DNA from: Scytonema sp035967975
GTDB taxonomy: Bacteria; Cyanobacteriota; Cyanobacteriia; Cyanobacteriales; Nostocaceae
Reading direction: 5' to 3'
Assembly (NCBI GenBank): GCA_035967975.1
Contig: JAWQFQ010000008.1
Coordinates: forward strand, 28,766-92,765
DNA length: 64,000 bases
Positions 52,479 to 61,360 of this stretch are shown here, one piece after another. Positions within the stretch are counted from its first letter, which is position 1. Each line of letters starts with the position of its first letter. Made by a program: the position numbers and the translations under genes. Under the pieces are notes generated by a model that saw only the letters and a list, made by a program, of their open reading frames with translations, made no database searches and had not been told where the DNA came from.

Positions 52479-52984
52479 TGTGCCTTCCTAATTAAAGTTA
52501 ATGAACTTTAAATCAGTGAACAGTACACAGTGAACAGTTATTCGGCTTATTGTTGGGAATTTAAAAGCTCCACCAACCTATAAAGGTTTAATTTGTCTGG
52601 GACTTATACCCACTCATGTAACTGATAACTGATAACTGATGACTGTTAAAGATAGATGTATTTGAACATAATCTTTTTTTCTTCACATCGACCATTCGTA
52701 TTACGTCTCTTTGTTAAATCTTTATTACTACAGGCCATCTGTTTAAGATTATTACAAATCCTCAAAAAATTGTGTCGAACTATACATTTACTTTTCTTAA
52801 TAAAAGAGTTAAAAATTTTCAGATTTTTCTCTCATAAAAGCATTTCTTCTAGGTGCTTGAGATGCTTATCTAGACTCGAATTAAACTTTATGAAGCTTGA
52901 GAAATATCAAGCGTGCTTAGTTATAAACTACACATCTACTTGCCTGCTAGTTCAATTTTTAAGTGAACCAGAACGACAAAAATA

Positions 52985-53000
52985 TGTGATCTAGATCACA
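52985..53000. promoter_or_regulatory. Perfect CRP-type binding palindrome
   Basis: TGTGATCTAGATCACA is a 16-bp perfect palindrome and matches the cAMP-receptor protein consensus (TGTGA-N6-TCACA), which cyanobacterial SyCRP1-type regulators also use. Its centre is 88 bp before ATG 53081. A GATAAT box at 53046-53051 would place it near -65, a usual class I activator distance. Confidence 0.6.
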
Positions 53001-53080
53001 GCTGTTTAGAGGTTTCGATCACTTTTGATACTCAGTTTTAGCGTGGATAATTAATACCTAATACCTTGGATTTATTTGAT

Positions 53081-53278
53081 ATGAAAGCTAGATACACCAT
53101 TCGTTTACTGGTAGAAAAAGCCTTGGATATTAAGAAGTTAACTCCAGAAATAGAAAATGAAATTAACTATGAATTGACAGCAACGGGCTACATTTCTGAT
53201 GTTGATTACGAAGCATTAGAGCTACTGATGGCTGAAATGGACGCTGGCCGCATCCAGTTAGTTCCCAGTGTAGGATAA
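53081..53278 (+). CDS. Small conserved hypothetical protein, 65 aa
   Basis: Starts MKARYTIRLLVEKALDIKK and ends AEMDAGRIQLVPSVG. Acidic, mostly helical, soluble; I recognise it as a cyanobacterial small protein of unknown function but cannot name it. ATG at 53081 is preferred over TTG at 53066, which would add MDLFD. The CRP-type site upstream suggests cAMP control. Region 52499-53065 holds no other convincing gene. Confidence 0.7.
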   Translation: MKARYTIRLLVEKALDIKKLTPEIENEINYELTATGYISDVDYEALELLMAEMDAGRIQLVPSVG

Positions 53279-53466
53279 TTTTTTTATACAAGTAAGAAAA
53301 ACTTAAAAAATAACCCTGAAGTTATTAAACTTCTTAATATAAAACCAAAGCACTGCTAACCATTCGCGATTATCTTTTCAGCGAATAGTATCCTAATTGT
53401 ACCTTTTTAATAGTTAATAGCCAACGCAATTTCTGTAAACTAGTAACACATGGAAATTAAGCTGTG

Positions 53467-53494
53467 AATTCATAATTCATAATTCATAATTCAT
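53467..53494 (+). repeat. AATTCAT heptamer array, four copies
   Basis: Four perfect AATTCAT units, the inverse of the AATTATG-type array at 63951. It reaches the stop of the gene at 53484. Confidence 0.85.
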
Positions 53495-53837
53495 AATTTT
53501 TCTGTGCTTGCCAAATTTGGTGAATAAACTGGTTAAGTTGCTGTTTTGCGACTGAAGCGTGTCCGGGTTTTGGTTCTTTTCTCAAAACCTGGCTGAAGAA
53601 ATCAATGACTTCGGTATCTAATGCTGGTTGAAAGGAATCGACAGACCACAACAAGTCAGGTGCGTCTGGTAGATCCGTTAAGAGTGGAGGTTCTTCGGTA
53701 AAGGAGGCTAGTAGCAAAGGACGCACCCAGCATAAGCGACGAGAAATCACCACTTGAATAACTTCTGCATACAGCCGCCTGTTACCATTATCCAGAGATA
53801 CAATTTGACCTTGTTGAAAGTTAGGGCTAATATCCAT
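53484..53837 (-). CDS. Conserved cyanobacterial hypothetical protein, 117 aa
   Basis: Begins MDISPNFQQGQIVSLDNGNR and has RLCWVRPLLLAS and PPLLTDLPDAPDLLWSVDSF blocks. Soluble, no known motif; the first part resembles a small beta-barrel that could bind a partner. The C-terminal residues run through the AATTCAT array. Function unknown. Divergent from clpS, 232 bp apart. Confidence 0.75.
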   Translation of the reverse strand: MDISPNFQQGQIVSLDNGNRRLYAEVIQVVISRRLCWVRPLLLASFTEEPPLLTDLPDAPDLLWSVDSFQPALDTEVIDFFSQVLRKEPKPGHASVAKQQLNQFIHQIWQAQKNYEL

Positions 53838-54069
53838 AGTCAGGGCGGTTTGGGCTGCATTGACGATAGTAATGCTTTTATTTTAATCCCGTGTCAACCC
53901 CATAATGGGCGATCGCAATCCATCCGTATCATCAGCTATCCCTATGTCACAAAAACTTTGATACCCTTAATATTGGTTTGTATGTGTTATAAAATGGGTT
54001 AATAAGTCTTAAGGATTCTTTAGAAAAAGTTCTTGTTGTAGTTATTAAGCGAGAAGAGAGCAAGAAGCC

Positions 54070-54351
54070 GTGTCTGTCGAAACTTTAGAGAAGCGTTCAA
54101 CATCCCGAAAGCTAGCGCCTCGATATCGCGTTTTGCTTCACAATGATGATTTTAACCCTATGGAGTATGTGGTACAAGTTCTGCTGACTACAGTCCCGAA
54201 CCTCACCCAACCCCAGGCGGTTAGTATCATGATGGAAGCTCATACCAACGGGCTAGCTTTAGTTATCACTTGCGCTCAAGAACATGCTGAGTTTTATTGT
54301 GAAACCTTGAAAAATCACGGTTTGACCAGCACAATAGAGCCGGAAGAATGA
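54070..54351 (+). CDS. clpS: ATP-dependent Clp protease adaptor ClpS
   Basis: Delivers N-degron proteins to ClpAP/ClpCP. The ClpS core is clear: YRVLLHNDDFNPMEYVVQVL with the substrate-binding Asn-Asp pair, MMEAHTNGLALVITCAQEHA, and EFYCETLKNHGLTSTIEPEE. 93 aa is normal. GTG at 54070 precedes SVETLEKRS. It is 16 bp upstream of the CPBP protease gene, and may be cotranscribed with it. Confidence 0.95.
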   Translation: MSVETLEKRSTSRKLAPRYRVLLHNDDFNPMEYVVQVLLTTVPNLTQPQAVSIMMEAHTNGLALVITCAQEHAEFYCETLKNHGLTSTIEPEE

Positions 54352-54367
54352 AAAGAAGGCGATTTTA

Positions 54368-55282
54368 TTGTTAAAAGTAAATTTCCTAAGTTTATCACAA
54401 CGTTCCGCCCCTCTCCGGTTGGGATTGTTTGTGTTGAATCTGTTGGTGCTGTGGTTACCGTTAGCAGCACCTTTTTACCTAATGGTTCGCGATACCAACT
54501 TAGTAAGTATTGCGACCATGGCTATACTTTATGTCGAATTTATCATTTTACTCAAATTATGGGGTAAATACGTATACAATCAACCGCAGCCACTACGGCA
54601 CTATGGTTTGGAACTCTCAAAGCTTAATGGTGTAGAGTTGCTGCGTGGTTTCGCCATTGGAGTGACTAGTGTTTTGGTCTTGTTTGGGTTTGAAGGACTT
54701 TTTGGTTGGTTAGTATGGCAACAACCCAATGTTTTTTTATTTAGAGTCGTTGTAGAAGGTTTAATTGTAGGCTTAGGCGTGGGGTTTGCTGAGGAATTGT
54801 TATTCCGAGGTTGGTTACTTAATGAGTTGGAACGGGATTATAAACCAAGTGTTAGCCTTTGGATAGATGCCATTTTATTTGCTGTATTACATTTTATTAA
54901 ACCATTAGAGGCAATTATTCACACTCTCCCTCAATTTCCTGCTCTAGTTTTGCTGGGGTTGACGCAGGTATGGGGAAAGCGTTGGCGCAGGGGACGCTTG
55001 GGCTTACCAATTGGTTTACATGGGGGTCTGGTATGGGGATATTACATCATCAATGTAGGGGAGTTGATTCAATATTCCGGTCGGGTTCCCGAATGGGTGA
55101 CTGGTGTACATAAAAATCCTCTCGCTGGAGTTATGGGGTTGGTGTTATTGGGTGGATTAGCATTGTGGATGCGGGGACGAGTAGTTAAAACGAAAGGAAA
55201 CCCATTGTTTATGAACTCCTTTGTTGCAAGATTACCTATTAAAAAACCGCAGAGGCGCAGAGGACACGGAGATAAGAGTTAG
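54368..55282 (+). CDS. CPBP family intramembrane metalloprotease, 304 aa
   Basis: ABI/CAAX-type membrane protease. Motif 1 is EELLFRGWLLNEL (Glu-Glu-x3-Arg), motif 2 is AVLHFIK (F-x3-H type), and motif 3 is LHGGLVWGYYI. About eight hydrophobic segments. Start is TTG at 54368, 16 bp after clpS; a later start is possible but loses the first helix. The C-terminus (KPQRRRGHGDKS) derives from an ACCGCAGAGGCGCAGAGG repeat. Its stop overlaps the convergent WG gene by 4 bp. Confidence 0.9.
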   Translation: MLKVNFLSLSQRSAPLRLGLFVLNLLVLWLPLAAPFYLMVRDTNLVSIATMAILYVEFIILLKLWGKYVYNQPQPLRHYGLELSKLNGVELLRGFAIGVTSVLVLFGFEGLFGWLVWQQPNVFLFRVVVEGLIVGLGVGFAEELLFRGWLLNELERDYKPSVSLWIDAILFAVLHFIKPLEAIIHTLPQFPALVLLGLTQVWGKRWRRGRLGLPIGLHGGLVWGYYIINVGELIQYSGRVPEWVTGVHKNPLAGVMGLVLLGGLALWMRGRVVKTKGNPLFMNSFVARLPIKKPQRRRGHGDKS

Positions 55283-56244
55283 AGAGATAACGGATTGCGG
55301 ATATAGCCGTACTTACCTTTAATTTTAATGGCTGCTAGTCCTTCGTTAAAGTTATATGCTTCATCAAATTGAGGATTGATGACAAAATGACCGCTTTTGT
55401 CAATATAACCAAATTTGTTACCTAACCGGACGGATGCTAAACCTTGGGTAAAGTTCCAAGCGACCTCAAATTGCGGTCGGATTGTAACGTGACCATTGCA
55501 ATCAACGTAGCCGTATTTACCACCACTACAGACGACTGCTAACCCTTCTGAAAAAGGGTAAGCTCCATCAAATTGAGGTCTAATGACTAATTCGCCATTT
55601 TTGTCAATATATCCTTTGTATCTACCGTTATCTATAGCCGCCATTCCTTCTGTAAAATTCCAAGCAAAATAAAATTGTGGTCGAATAATAAACTTACCTT
55701 GATGGTTGATATAGCCATACTTACCGTCAATATATACTTCTGCTAATCCTTCTGAAAAAGAACAAGCGCGATCATATTGGGGTGGGATGACAAACTGTCC
55801 GAGGCGATCTATATAACCGTACTTGTCATCCATCTTTTCTACAGAGAGTCCTTCAACAAAGGAAGCCGCAACATTACATTGAGGGGGAATGATAAATTTA
55901 CCTTGTCGGTCAATATATCCAAATTTTTTACCAATCTTGACTGGTGCTAACCCTTCTGAAAATCTCCAAGCCCAATCAAATTGTGGTTCAATGACCAGTT
56001 TTCCTGTTGTATCTATGTAACCAAACTTGTAACCATAACCCATACTCACCCATGCTAGCCCTTCGGTAAATTTCCAAGCTGCGCGATCGTATTGTGGCTG
56101 AATAACAAACTGACCCATCTTGTCAATATAACCACGCTTGAAGTTAATTCTGACAGATGCCAGACCTTGAGCAAAATTTCCAACTTCATCAAATTGTGGC
56201 GCGATTACAAACTCAACTACACTTTTGGGATCCATTCCTACCAA
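55279..56244 (-). CDS. WG-repeat protein, 321 aa
   Basis: Eight full WG repeats of about 38 residues, each of the form YGYID-x-x-GKFVI-x-PQFD-x-A-x-x-FSEGLA-x-V, from about residue 25 to the end, plus a half repeat first (VEFVIAPQFD). No signal peptide or membrane segment. Such proteins are usually interaction scaffolds; partners are not known. The N-terminal MVGMDPKSV is short. The high similarity among repeats suggests recent expansion or gene conversion. Confidence 0.93.
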   Translation of the reverse strand: MVGMDPKSVVEFVIAPQFDEVGNFAQGLASVRINFKRGYIDKMGQFVIQPQYDRAAWKFTEGLAWVSMGYGYKFGYIDTTGKLVIEPQFDWAWRFSEGLAPVKIGKKFGYIDRQGKFIIPPQCNVAASFVEGLSVEKMDDKYGYIDRLGQFVIPPQYDRACSFSEGLAEVYIDGKYGYINHQGKFIIRPQFYFAWNFTEGMAAIDNGRYKGYIDKNGELVIRPQFDGAYPFSEGLAVVCSGGKYGYVDCNGHVTIRPQFEVAWNFTQGLASVRLGNKFGYIDKSGHFVINPQFDEAYNFNEGLAAIKIKGKYGYIRNPLSL

Positions 56245-56467
56245 TTGGTATATAAATTAGTGTTGATAACTATTTGGGTAGCAGCAACAGCGTACAGCAG
56301 CACTTCCTATAGAGCCATAAACTTTTTGTCTGCTTCACCTGTAAAAATTCTAGCGAATAGCTTCTCTCTAAATATATTGTTTAATTGTGAGAATGGTGAA
56401 ATATTTTGATATCATGAATTTTCTTTATGTATAAAAAATATGATGAGTTAGGAGTTGTGTGGGGCAC

Positions 56468-56501
56468 AGAAACCCGATTTCGTAAGAGTTACCGGGTTTC
56501 T
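56468..56501. repeat. CCGGGTTTCT-type hairpin
   Basis: AGAAACCCGATTTCG and AGTTACCGGGTTTCT, an imperfect copy of the family at 4321, 25053 and 27804. Confidence 0.65.
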
Positions 56502-56584
56502 TAATGTTGCTTGACTGAACTGTATTGATGTATAAAATTTATGAATTGTGGAACCGATAGCAATACTGTAAGGGATACAATCTT

Positions 56585-56700
56585 GACATCTTGCAGCATT
56601 CTCAACAAGACCTAAAAAACCGGGGTTCTCAACGAAAAATTAAGCTTTTTTAGCGTCGTCATTCTCACCAAACCCGGTTTTTGTTCCTGAAGATATGAGG
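56585..56700. repeat. Dispersed repeat R1, copy 2 (about 116 bp)
   Basis: Nearly identical to 2488-2605, with a CCGGGGTTCT variant and a 4-base deletion near the right end (CCTGAAGATATGAGG instead of CCTGGTGCAAGATATGAGG), which removes part of the terminal inverted repeat. Confidence 0.85.
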
Positions 56701-56707
56701 TACCACC

Positions 56708-56736
56708 AAACCCGGTTTCTTTAAGAAACCGGGTTT
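56708..56736. repeat. CCGGGTTTCT palindrome next to R1
   Basis: AAACCCGGTTTCTTT pairs with AAGAAACCGGGTTT. It lies 8 bp past copy 2 of R1, so the two families are nested or tandem here. Confidence 0.8.
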
Positions 56737-56889
56737 CTAACTTTTGGTTAATGACTGATGCAGAAAGACAAGAAGCTTTAGAGTTAGGGAGACAAATTTT
56801 TAATAAAGAATATGTAAACAATTTTTTAACAAAACGCTCGTTCCAAACTGAACTCAGAAAAAACGATAACAATATTCCTCACCCACACC

Positions 56890-57540
56890 CTACACCCCAT
56901 ACCCCACACCCTTTTCCAAAACTGTTCCAACCAAACAAGCTCTATCCAAATTTACGCCATTCAAATTAGCACCATCCAACTCAGCACAAAGTAAATTTGA
57001 ACCTGTTAAATTAGCACCAGCAAGATTTGCCCCCCGCATATCGGCTTCTTCAAGATTTGCTTCACTTAATAACGCCCCTTGCAAATCTGCACTACTCAAA
57101 TTGGCACCTTTAAGATTTGCTCGTGTTAAATTCGCACCGCGTAAATCAGCCCCTCGAAAATCAACACCTTGTAAATTCCCATTCATCAAATTAGCACCGC
57201 TCAAGAAAGCACCAGCACAGGATACTTCCGTTAATATTGCTCCCATAAGATTTGCGCCACGTAAATTACCACCACGTAAGTCAGATCCTGTTAAATCTGC
57301 TTGCATCAAATTAACTCCCATCAGATTTGCCCGCAAATCCGTTTGTACCAAATTTGCTCCCATCAAATTAGCACCTTCCAAACGCCCGCCCTCAAGTTTG
57401 GAACCTGTAAAATTTATACCAACAAGATGAGCGCCAGCAAAATTGACCCGGCTCAAATCTACTTTTGATAAATCTTCATCTTCTAAATCAACCCCTGGTA
57501 AGTTTTTAATTTTTCCCAAACGAATTTCTTCAATATTCAT
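56890..57540 (-). CDS. Pentapeptide-repeat protein, 216 aa
   Basis: Almost entirely tandem A(N/D)LXX pentapeptides (for example LRGANLTRANLKGANLSSAD), about 36 units from residue 25 to 205, which fold into a right-handed beta-helix. A frame start at 57579 would add LINYEDAKNAKK, which is repeat-derived, so ATG at 57540 (MNIEEIRLGKIKNLPGVDL) is preferred. The C-terminus EKGVGYGV comes from a CACCCTACACCCC repeat. Function unknown; many relatives are structural or DNA-mimic proteins. Confidence 0.92.
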   Translation of the reverse strand: MNIEEIRLGKIKNLPGVDLEDEDLSKVDLSRVNFAGAHLVGINFTGSKLEGGRLEGANLMGANLVQTDLRANLMGVNLMQADLTGSDLRGGNLRGANLMGAILTEVSCAGAFLSGANLMNGNLQGVDFRGADLRGANLTRANLKGANLSSADLQGALLSEANLEEADMRGANLAGANLTGSNLLCAELDGANLNGVNLDRACLVGTVLEKGVGYGV

Positions 57541-57588
57541 CTTCTTCGCGTTCTTTGCGTCTTCGTAGTTAATTAACAAAATTTGTTG

Positions 57589-58983
57589 CTAAGTCCGTTG
57601 CTTAATTTCCTCACTGGTCTGATCTTCCCAATCAAACCTGCTATCTAACAACCACATACCAGCACTCACTTTAGGTGCCAGTTGAGGCAATTGGAGTCCC
57701 TGTTGCAAGCCCATTACCAACAAAGCGAGGGTATCCACCAGTTTAGGGTCAAAGTGAAGGGACTGCTGCTTTCTGCATCCCTCCAACGCTTGAGACAACG
57801 CTTCTTCCTCACTCAGCCCAGAGGCTCTGTTCTGGTTTACCCGCCATTGAAAATCTGCCACAAGTGCTAGTATTCTCGATTCTAGAGGAATTTCATCCCC
57901 TACTAAGCCAGCAGGTTCGCCAGTACCATTCCACCACTCTGTTTGATGGGTAATAATTTGTGCCACTGCTCGTAGTCTTGGCATTTTTCGTAACACCTGC
58001 GTCCCTGGAACTAGGGGACAACTCAACGGACTTTTGGGTACATCTTCTTGGGAATGGTCGTAAGTCCCCACGGGAAGGAGACTTTCTACTTTTTGTAATG
58101 GATCTATCCGGTGTAGCCAACCAGCAAGGCGCAATCGTTTTATTTGCCATACCGGAAGATCTAAAAGTTGTCCCATTGTTTCAGATAGCGCGACAACTTC
58201 TGCAGCTGCGTTTGGATTGGTCACATCGGTAGCATCAATGATTTGTGCCATCCGCAAAAATGCCTGGATTTCATTGGAAACTAAATTCCGATCTAGTGCT
58301 TGATGGCGTATCATTGTTGGGACGGATATACTGAGGTATCCAGTTTCAAAATAATCTACGACGCGGGAAACAACTGCGCTCAAATTCTCCATTGTGGCGA
58401 GACTTGGCTGAATGGAGTTTTTGTGAGTCGTGAGTTGTTTAGCCAATTCTGGATTGTAGCGTTCAATGTGGGCGATCGCTAATTCTGCTGTTTCTATCAC
58501 TAATTCTGGTTCAAATGTCCACAAGCCATAGAATTTGCGTTCTACATCCGATGCTGGTAACCCACTAGAACCATAATCAGCCTCTGATAATTCTTGACAA
58601 ATTACCATTGCTGTGTATGTCTTTGAAAGAATAATCAGGTGCCACTCCTGCGCCACTGGATCTTTTGGGTCGAGTGCTACCAAGTACACATTGGGTAACT
58701 GGCTTGTGGGATGTTCGGCAAAGCCAGCATCCGGGGCTGCCATGATCGCAATTTGATGCGAATTTTTGGCAATATCTGCGTATCTTTCAGCTTCTTGAAG
58801 ATACCATTTGCCCTGTTGGAAGGCTGTAATGACGAGGGGGGTACCTTCATCTTTTAATATGTGGTCTTCCAGTGCGTGGCAAAGGGCAACTAGTGTATTT
58901 TTGTAGTACACACCGAATTGAATGGGTTTTTTGCTATTCCGGTGCGCTGTTTCTAGCTTTTGTAAAATTGAGCCTTCTAACAT
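57589..58983 (-). CDS. DICT sensory-domain protein with HD-GYP-like output, degenerate, 464 aa
   Basis: N-terminal DICT domain (about 10-130; FGVYYKNTLVALCHALEDHI and FQQGKWYLQEAERYADIA), often found with diguanylate-signalling or light-sensing modules. The C-terminal part (about 255-440) is HD-GYP-like, but key residues are changed: LAGWLHRIDPLQK in place of HDxGK, and WWNGTGEPAGLVGDEIPL in place of WDGSGYP. It probably does not hydrolyse cyclic-di-GMP, and may bind it or another ligand. A start at 59076 would add a repeat-derived leader; ATG at 58983 (MLEGSILQKLE) is preferred. Confidence 0.85.
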   Translation of the reverse strand: MLEGSILQKLETAHRNSKKPIQFGVYYKNTLVALCHALEDHILKDEGTPLVITAFQQGKWYLQEAERYADIAKNSHQIAIMAAPDAGFAEHPTSQLPNVYLVALDPKDPVAQEWHLIILSKTYTAMVICQELSEADYGSSGLPASDVERKFYGLWTFEPELVIETAELAIAHIERYNPELAKQLTTHKNSIQPSLATMENLSAVVSRVVDYFETGYLSISVPTMIRHQALDRNLVSNEIQAFLRMAQIIDATDVTNPNAAAEVVALSETMGQLLDLPVWQIKRLRLAGWLHRIDPLQKVESLLPVGTYDHSQEDVPKSPLSCPLVPGTQVLRKMPRLRAVAQIITHQTEWWNGTGEPAGLVGDEIPLESRILALVADFQWRVNQNRASGLSEEEALSQALEGCRKQQSLHFDPKLVDTLALLVMGLQQGLQLPQLAPKVSAGMWLLDSRFDWEDQTSEEIKQRT

Positions 58984-59235
58984 GAGGGTAGGGTTTTTGA
59001 ATGAACCGCAAAGACGCAAAGGACGCCAAGGAAGATAAGGAGTGTGAATTTGGGACGGACAGGATGCCCATCCCACAAGAAATGTTATTTATTGAGTTTG
59101 TGTTGCTCAGAGGGAGCAATTAGTGTTTGTATTTGTTATTCCTTAGTTTACTGGTAAAGGGTAGCACTAGTACAGTGAGTGTGAAAATAAAGCTGACAAC
59201 GTAAACCTTCTTTTTACGTTTGATGTTTTGTTGTA

Positions 59236-60825
59236 CTAGATGCTTACCAACTGTTTCTCTTTCGTTTCAATTGGCGCGGCTAGTGCTTCTTCTAAATCAG
59301 CACAACCTAATTGTTCTTCTAAGATTTTCATGACTTCACGTCCGAAATCATTAGGGTTACGTCGCCAAGCTTGCAAGCAGACTGCGCCAAAAAAGGAACC
59401 GAGAGGTTCGGGGTTCCATAGTAATTTTTTGGCATTCCACGGCATATGACTCATTGGATTGTAACCCGGTTTAAGAATTTCCTGTTTGAAGGCATATTCT
59501 TCTAGATGAGTGTGGGGCTGCAATCCAATAAAGAAGATAGCAGGCTCGACTTTGTCAGCACCAAAAATTCTTTCTAATTCACGATGGTAGGCGATGGTTT
59601 GGCGAATGGTGTCGGGTCGCTCGTCAATCACGTTGAAGGAATAGTTGACGGAAACCAGGTCGTTGAACCCAGCAGCTTTAAGGTCGCGACAGTTTTGCAA
59701 GACTGTTCGCAGGTTATAACCCATCCGCATTTTGCGAACGAGTTCTTGAGAACCACTGGTAATCCCAATTTCAAAGTAGTTCATTCCGGTTTTTACCATC
59801 AGTTCACACATTTTTGGAGTGAGGTTGTCGGCGCGGATGTATGCTGCCCAATGAATATCTGTCATCCCAGAATCGACGATTTTTTGTAGCAGTTCCTCTG
59901 CATCATTGATAAATTTTCGAGCGGGGATGAATTGGGCATCTGTAAACCAGAAATTGCGAATACCACGTTTATAAAGCTGTCGCATTTCAGCAACAACTTC
60001 ATCTGCTGGGTTGATACGTACTTGTTTTCCTTCTACAACGGTGTAAACACAATAACAGCAGTTGTGGGGACAACCACGTTTGGTTTGTACACCAATATAA
60101 AAGTCTCCTTCTTGCAGGTAATAATTGAACTCAGACCAGATACTTTCTATATAATCGTAATTGCAAGCAGTTTTCTCTAATGGAGTGGGTTGTTCGTGGA
60201 TGAGGCGTGGACGTGGTTGTGTGTCTCCCACTACATAGCACCTTTCATCTTTAATATCTCTACCACTCAAGAGTTTTTCCAGCAGGGTTTCGCCTTCTCC
60301 TACGGAGACTATTGTCCCTTGCGGCAAACTTTTCCCCAACTGTTCGTAAAACACGCTGACTGCACCGCCACCAACAACTAAGCAAGGATCTGGGTTATAT
60401 CGACGGGCGCGTTTCAAACCACGTTTGATTAAACCTATGTTGCGCCGCAGTTCTGTGTAGTAACTGACGAGCATCCGCAAACCACCTAGCACCCCATGCA
60501 ATTTTACAAGGGGATTTTTAGCGTAGAAAATTTCAAAGGAATATTGCAGCGGATTCCCACCTCGTCCACCAACAGGCGCATAAATTTGAATATCCCGCCA
60601 AGAAAACACAAGTATGGTTGGCTTGAATTCATCAATACAGCGATCCAGAGCGGAGGTGTAATCTAATGGTGGTACCGTTCCTAAATCAAAAATTCGTTGT
60701 TCGATTTGGGGAAATAGTTTATGGACGTGATCGCAAAGGTATACAACCCCAATAGGAAAAATAGGGTTACAAGGAAGGCGAACGTAAAGAATTCGGTTTT
60801 CTATCATTGGTGTCTTGATTCTCAT
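59236..60825 (-). CDS. B12-binding-type radical SAM protein, conserved in cyanobacteria, 529 aa
   Basis: N-terminal B12-binding-like Rossmann region (about 10-200; LPCNPIFPIGVVYLCDHVH, VVGGGAVSVFYEQLG and SVGEGETLLEKL) followed by radical SAM with CPHNCCYCVYTVVEG (about 255; CxxxCxxC). Further blocks are FWFTDAQFIPARK and NYFEIGITSGSQELVRKMR. It resembles BchE-like enzymes in layout, but the substrate is unknown. Two starts are possible, at 60825 or MIENRILYV six codons in. It stands alone; the gap 60826-61360 holds no other gene that I can see. Confidence 0.88.
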   Translation of the reverse strand: MRIKTPMIENRILYVRLPCNPIFPIGVVYLCDHVHKLFPQIEQRIFDLGTVPPLDYTSALDRCIDEFKPTILVFSWRDIQIYAPVGGRGGNPLQYSFEIFYAKNPLVKLHGVLGGLRMLVSYYTELRRNIGLIKRGLKRARRYNPDPCLVVGGGAVSVFYEQLGKSLPQGTIVSVGEGETLLEKLLSGRDIKDERCYVVGDTQPRPRLIHEQPTPLEKTACNYDYIESIWSEFNYYLQEGDFYIGVQTKRGCPHNCCYCVYTVVEGKQVRINPADEVVAEMRQLYKRGIRNFWFTDAQFIPARKFINDAEELLQKIVDSGMTDIHWAAYIRADNLTPKMCELMVKTGMNYFEIGITSGSQELVRKMRMGYNLRTVLQNCRDLKAAGFNDLVSVNYSFNVIDERPDTIRQTIAYHRELERIFGADKVEPAIFFIGLQPHTHLEEYAFKQEILKPGYNPMSHMPWNAKKLLWNPEPLGSFFGAVCLQAWRRNPNDFGREVMKILEEQLGCADLEEALAAPIETKEKQLVSI

Positions 60826-61360
60826 TTTGCCTTTGTTCCGAGTACATCACGAGTTGAATTTGGTTGTTAAGCAGTTTTTTGGGAATTTTTGTCTTATATC
60901 TTAATTTTACTTGACATATCAGCCTCAGTCTTGATAATACGCAAAACTGCGCTCTTTAGTATCGTTCAGATACACACATCCGTTGGCGCTCAGATACATA
61001 AGTCTTAAGAGATAACTAATATGAAGATATTTTGCTTATAGCTTTACAATAGCATCCACAGAGATTTCTTGAGTTAAGCTCCTCCACTTTTCATGGTTAT
61101 ATGGAGCTACAGGAAAAGTATGTGGGATCGTCACAGTGCTGAATTTTCTTTCAGTAGTGGATATGATTTTTGTTTGCGTATAATGTAGAATTGCATAAAA
61201 GGCATAATTTTTTACTAATTTTTCATATCCTAGGCATACCTTAAGACAGAAATAAGGTAAAAGATTTGATATGGTAGTCGGGGTTACAGCACACGGGGAT
61301 CGGTCAGTGCTAGCGTTACTGATGTAATATAAAATAGTGGCGTAAAGCTCCTCAGCAGTT

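Noticed and set aside
52656..52994. Open frame of 112 codons on the + strand
   Set aside because: AT-rich, Leu/Phe/Lys-rich low-complexity protein, no ribosome site, and its end covers the CRP-type palindrome. More likely noncoding.
56751..56969. 72-codon frame starting MTDAERQEALELGRQIF
   Set aside because: The first 40 residues look protein-like, but the rest is repeat DNA and antisense of the pentapeptide-repeat gene. Possibly a small gene remnant, but not supportable as a gene.
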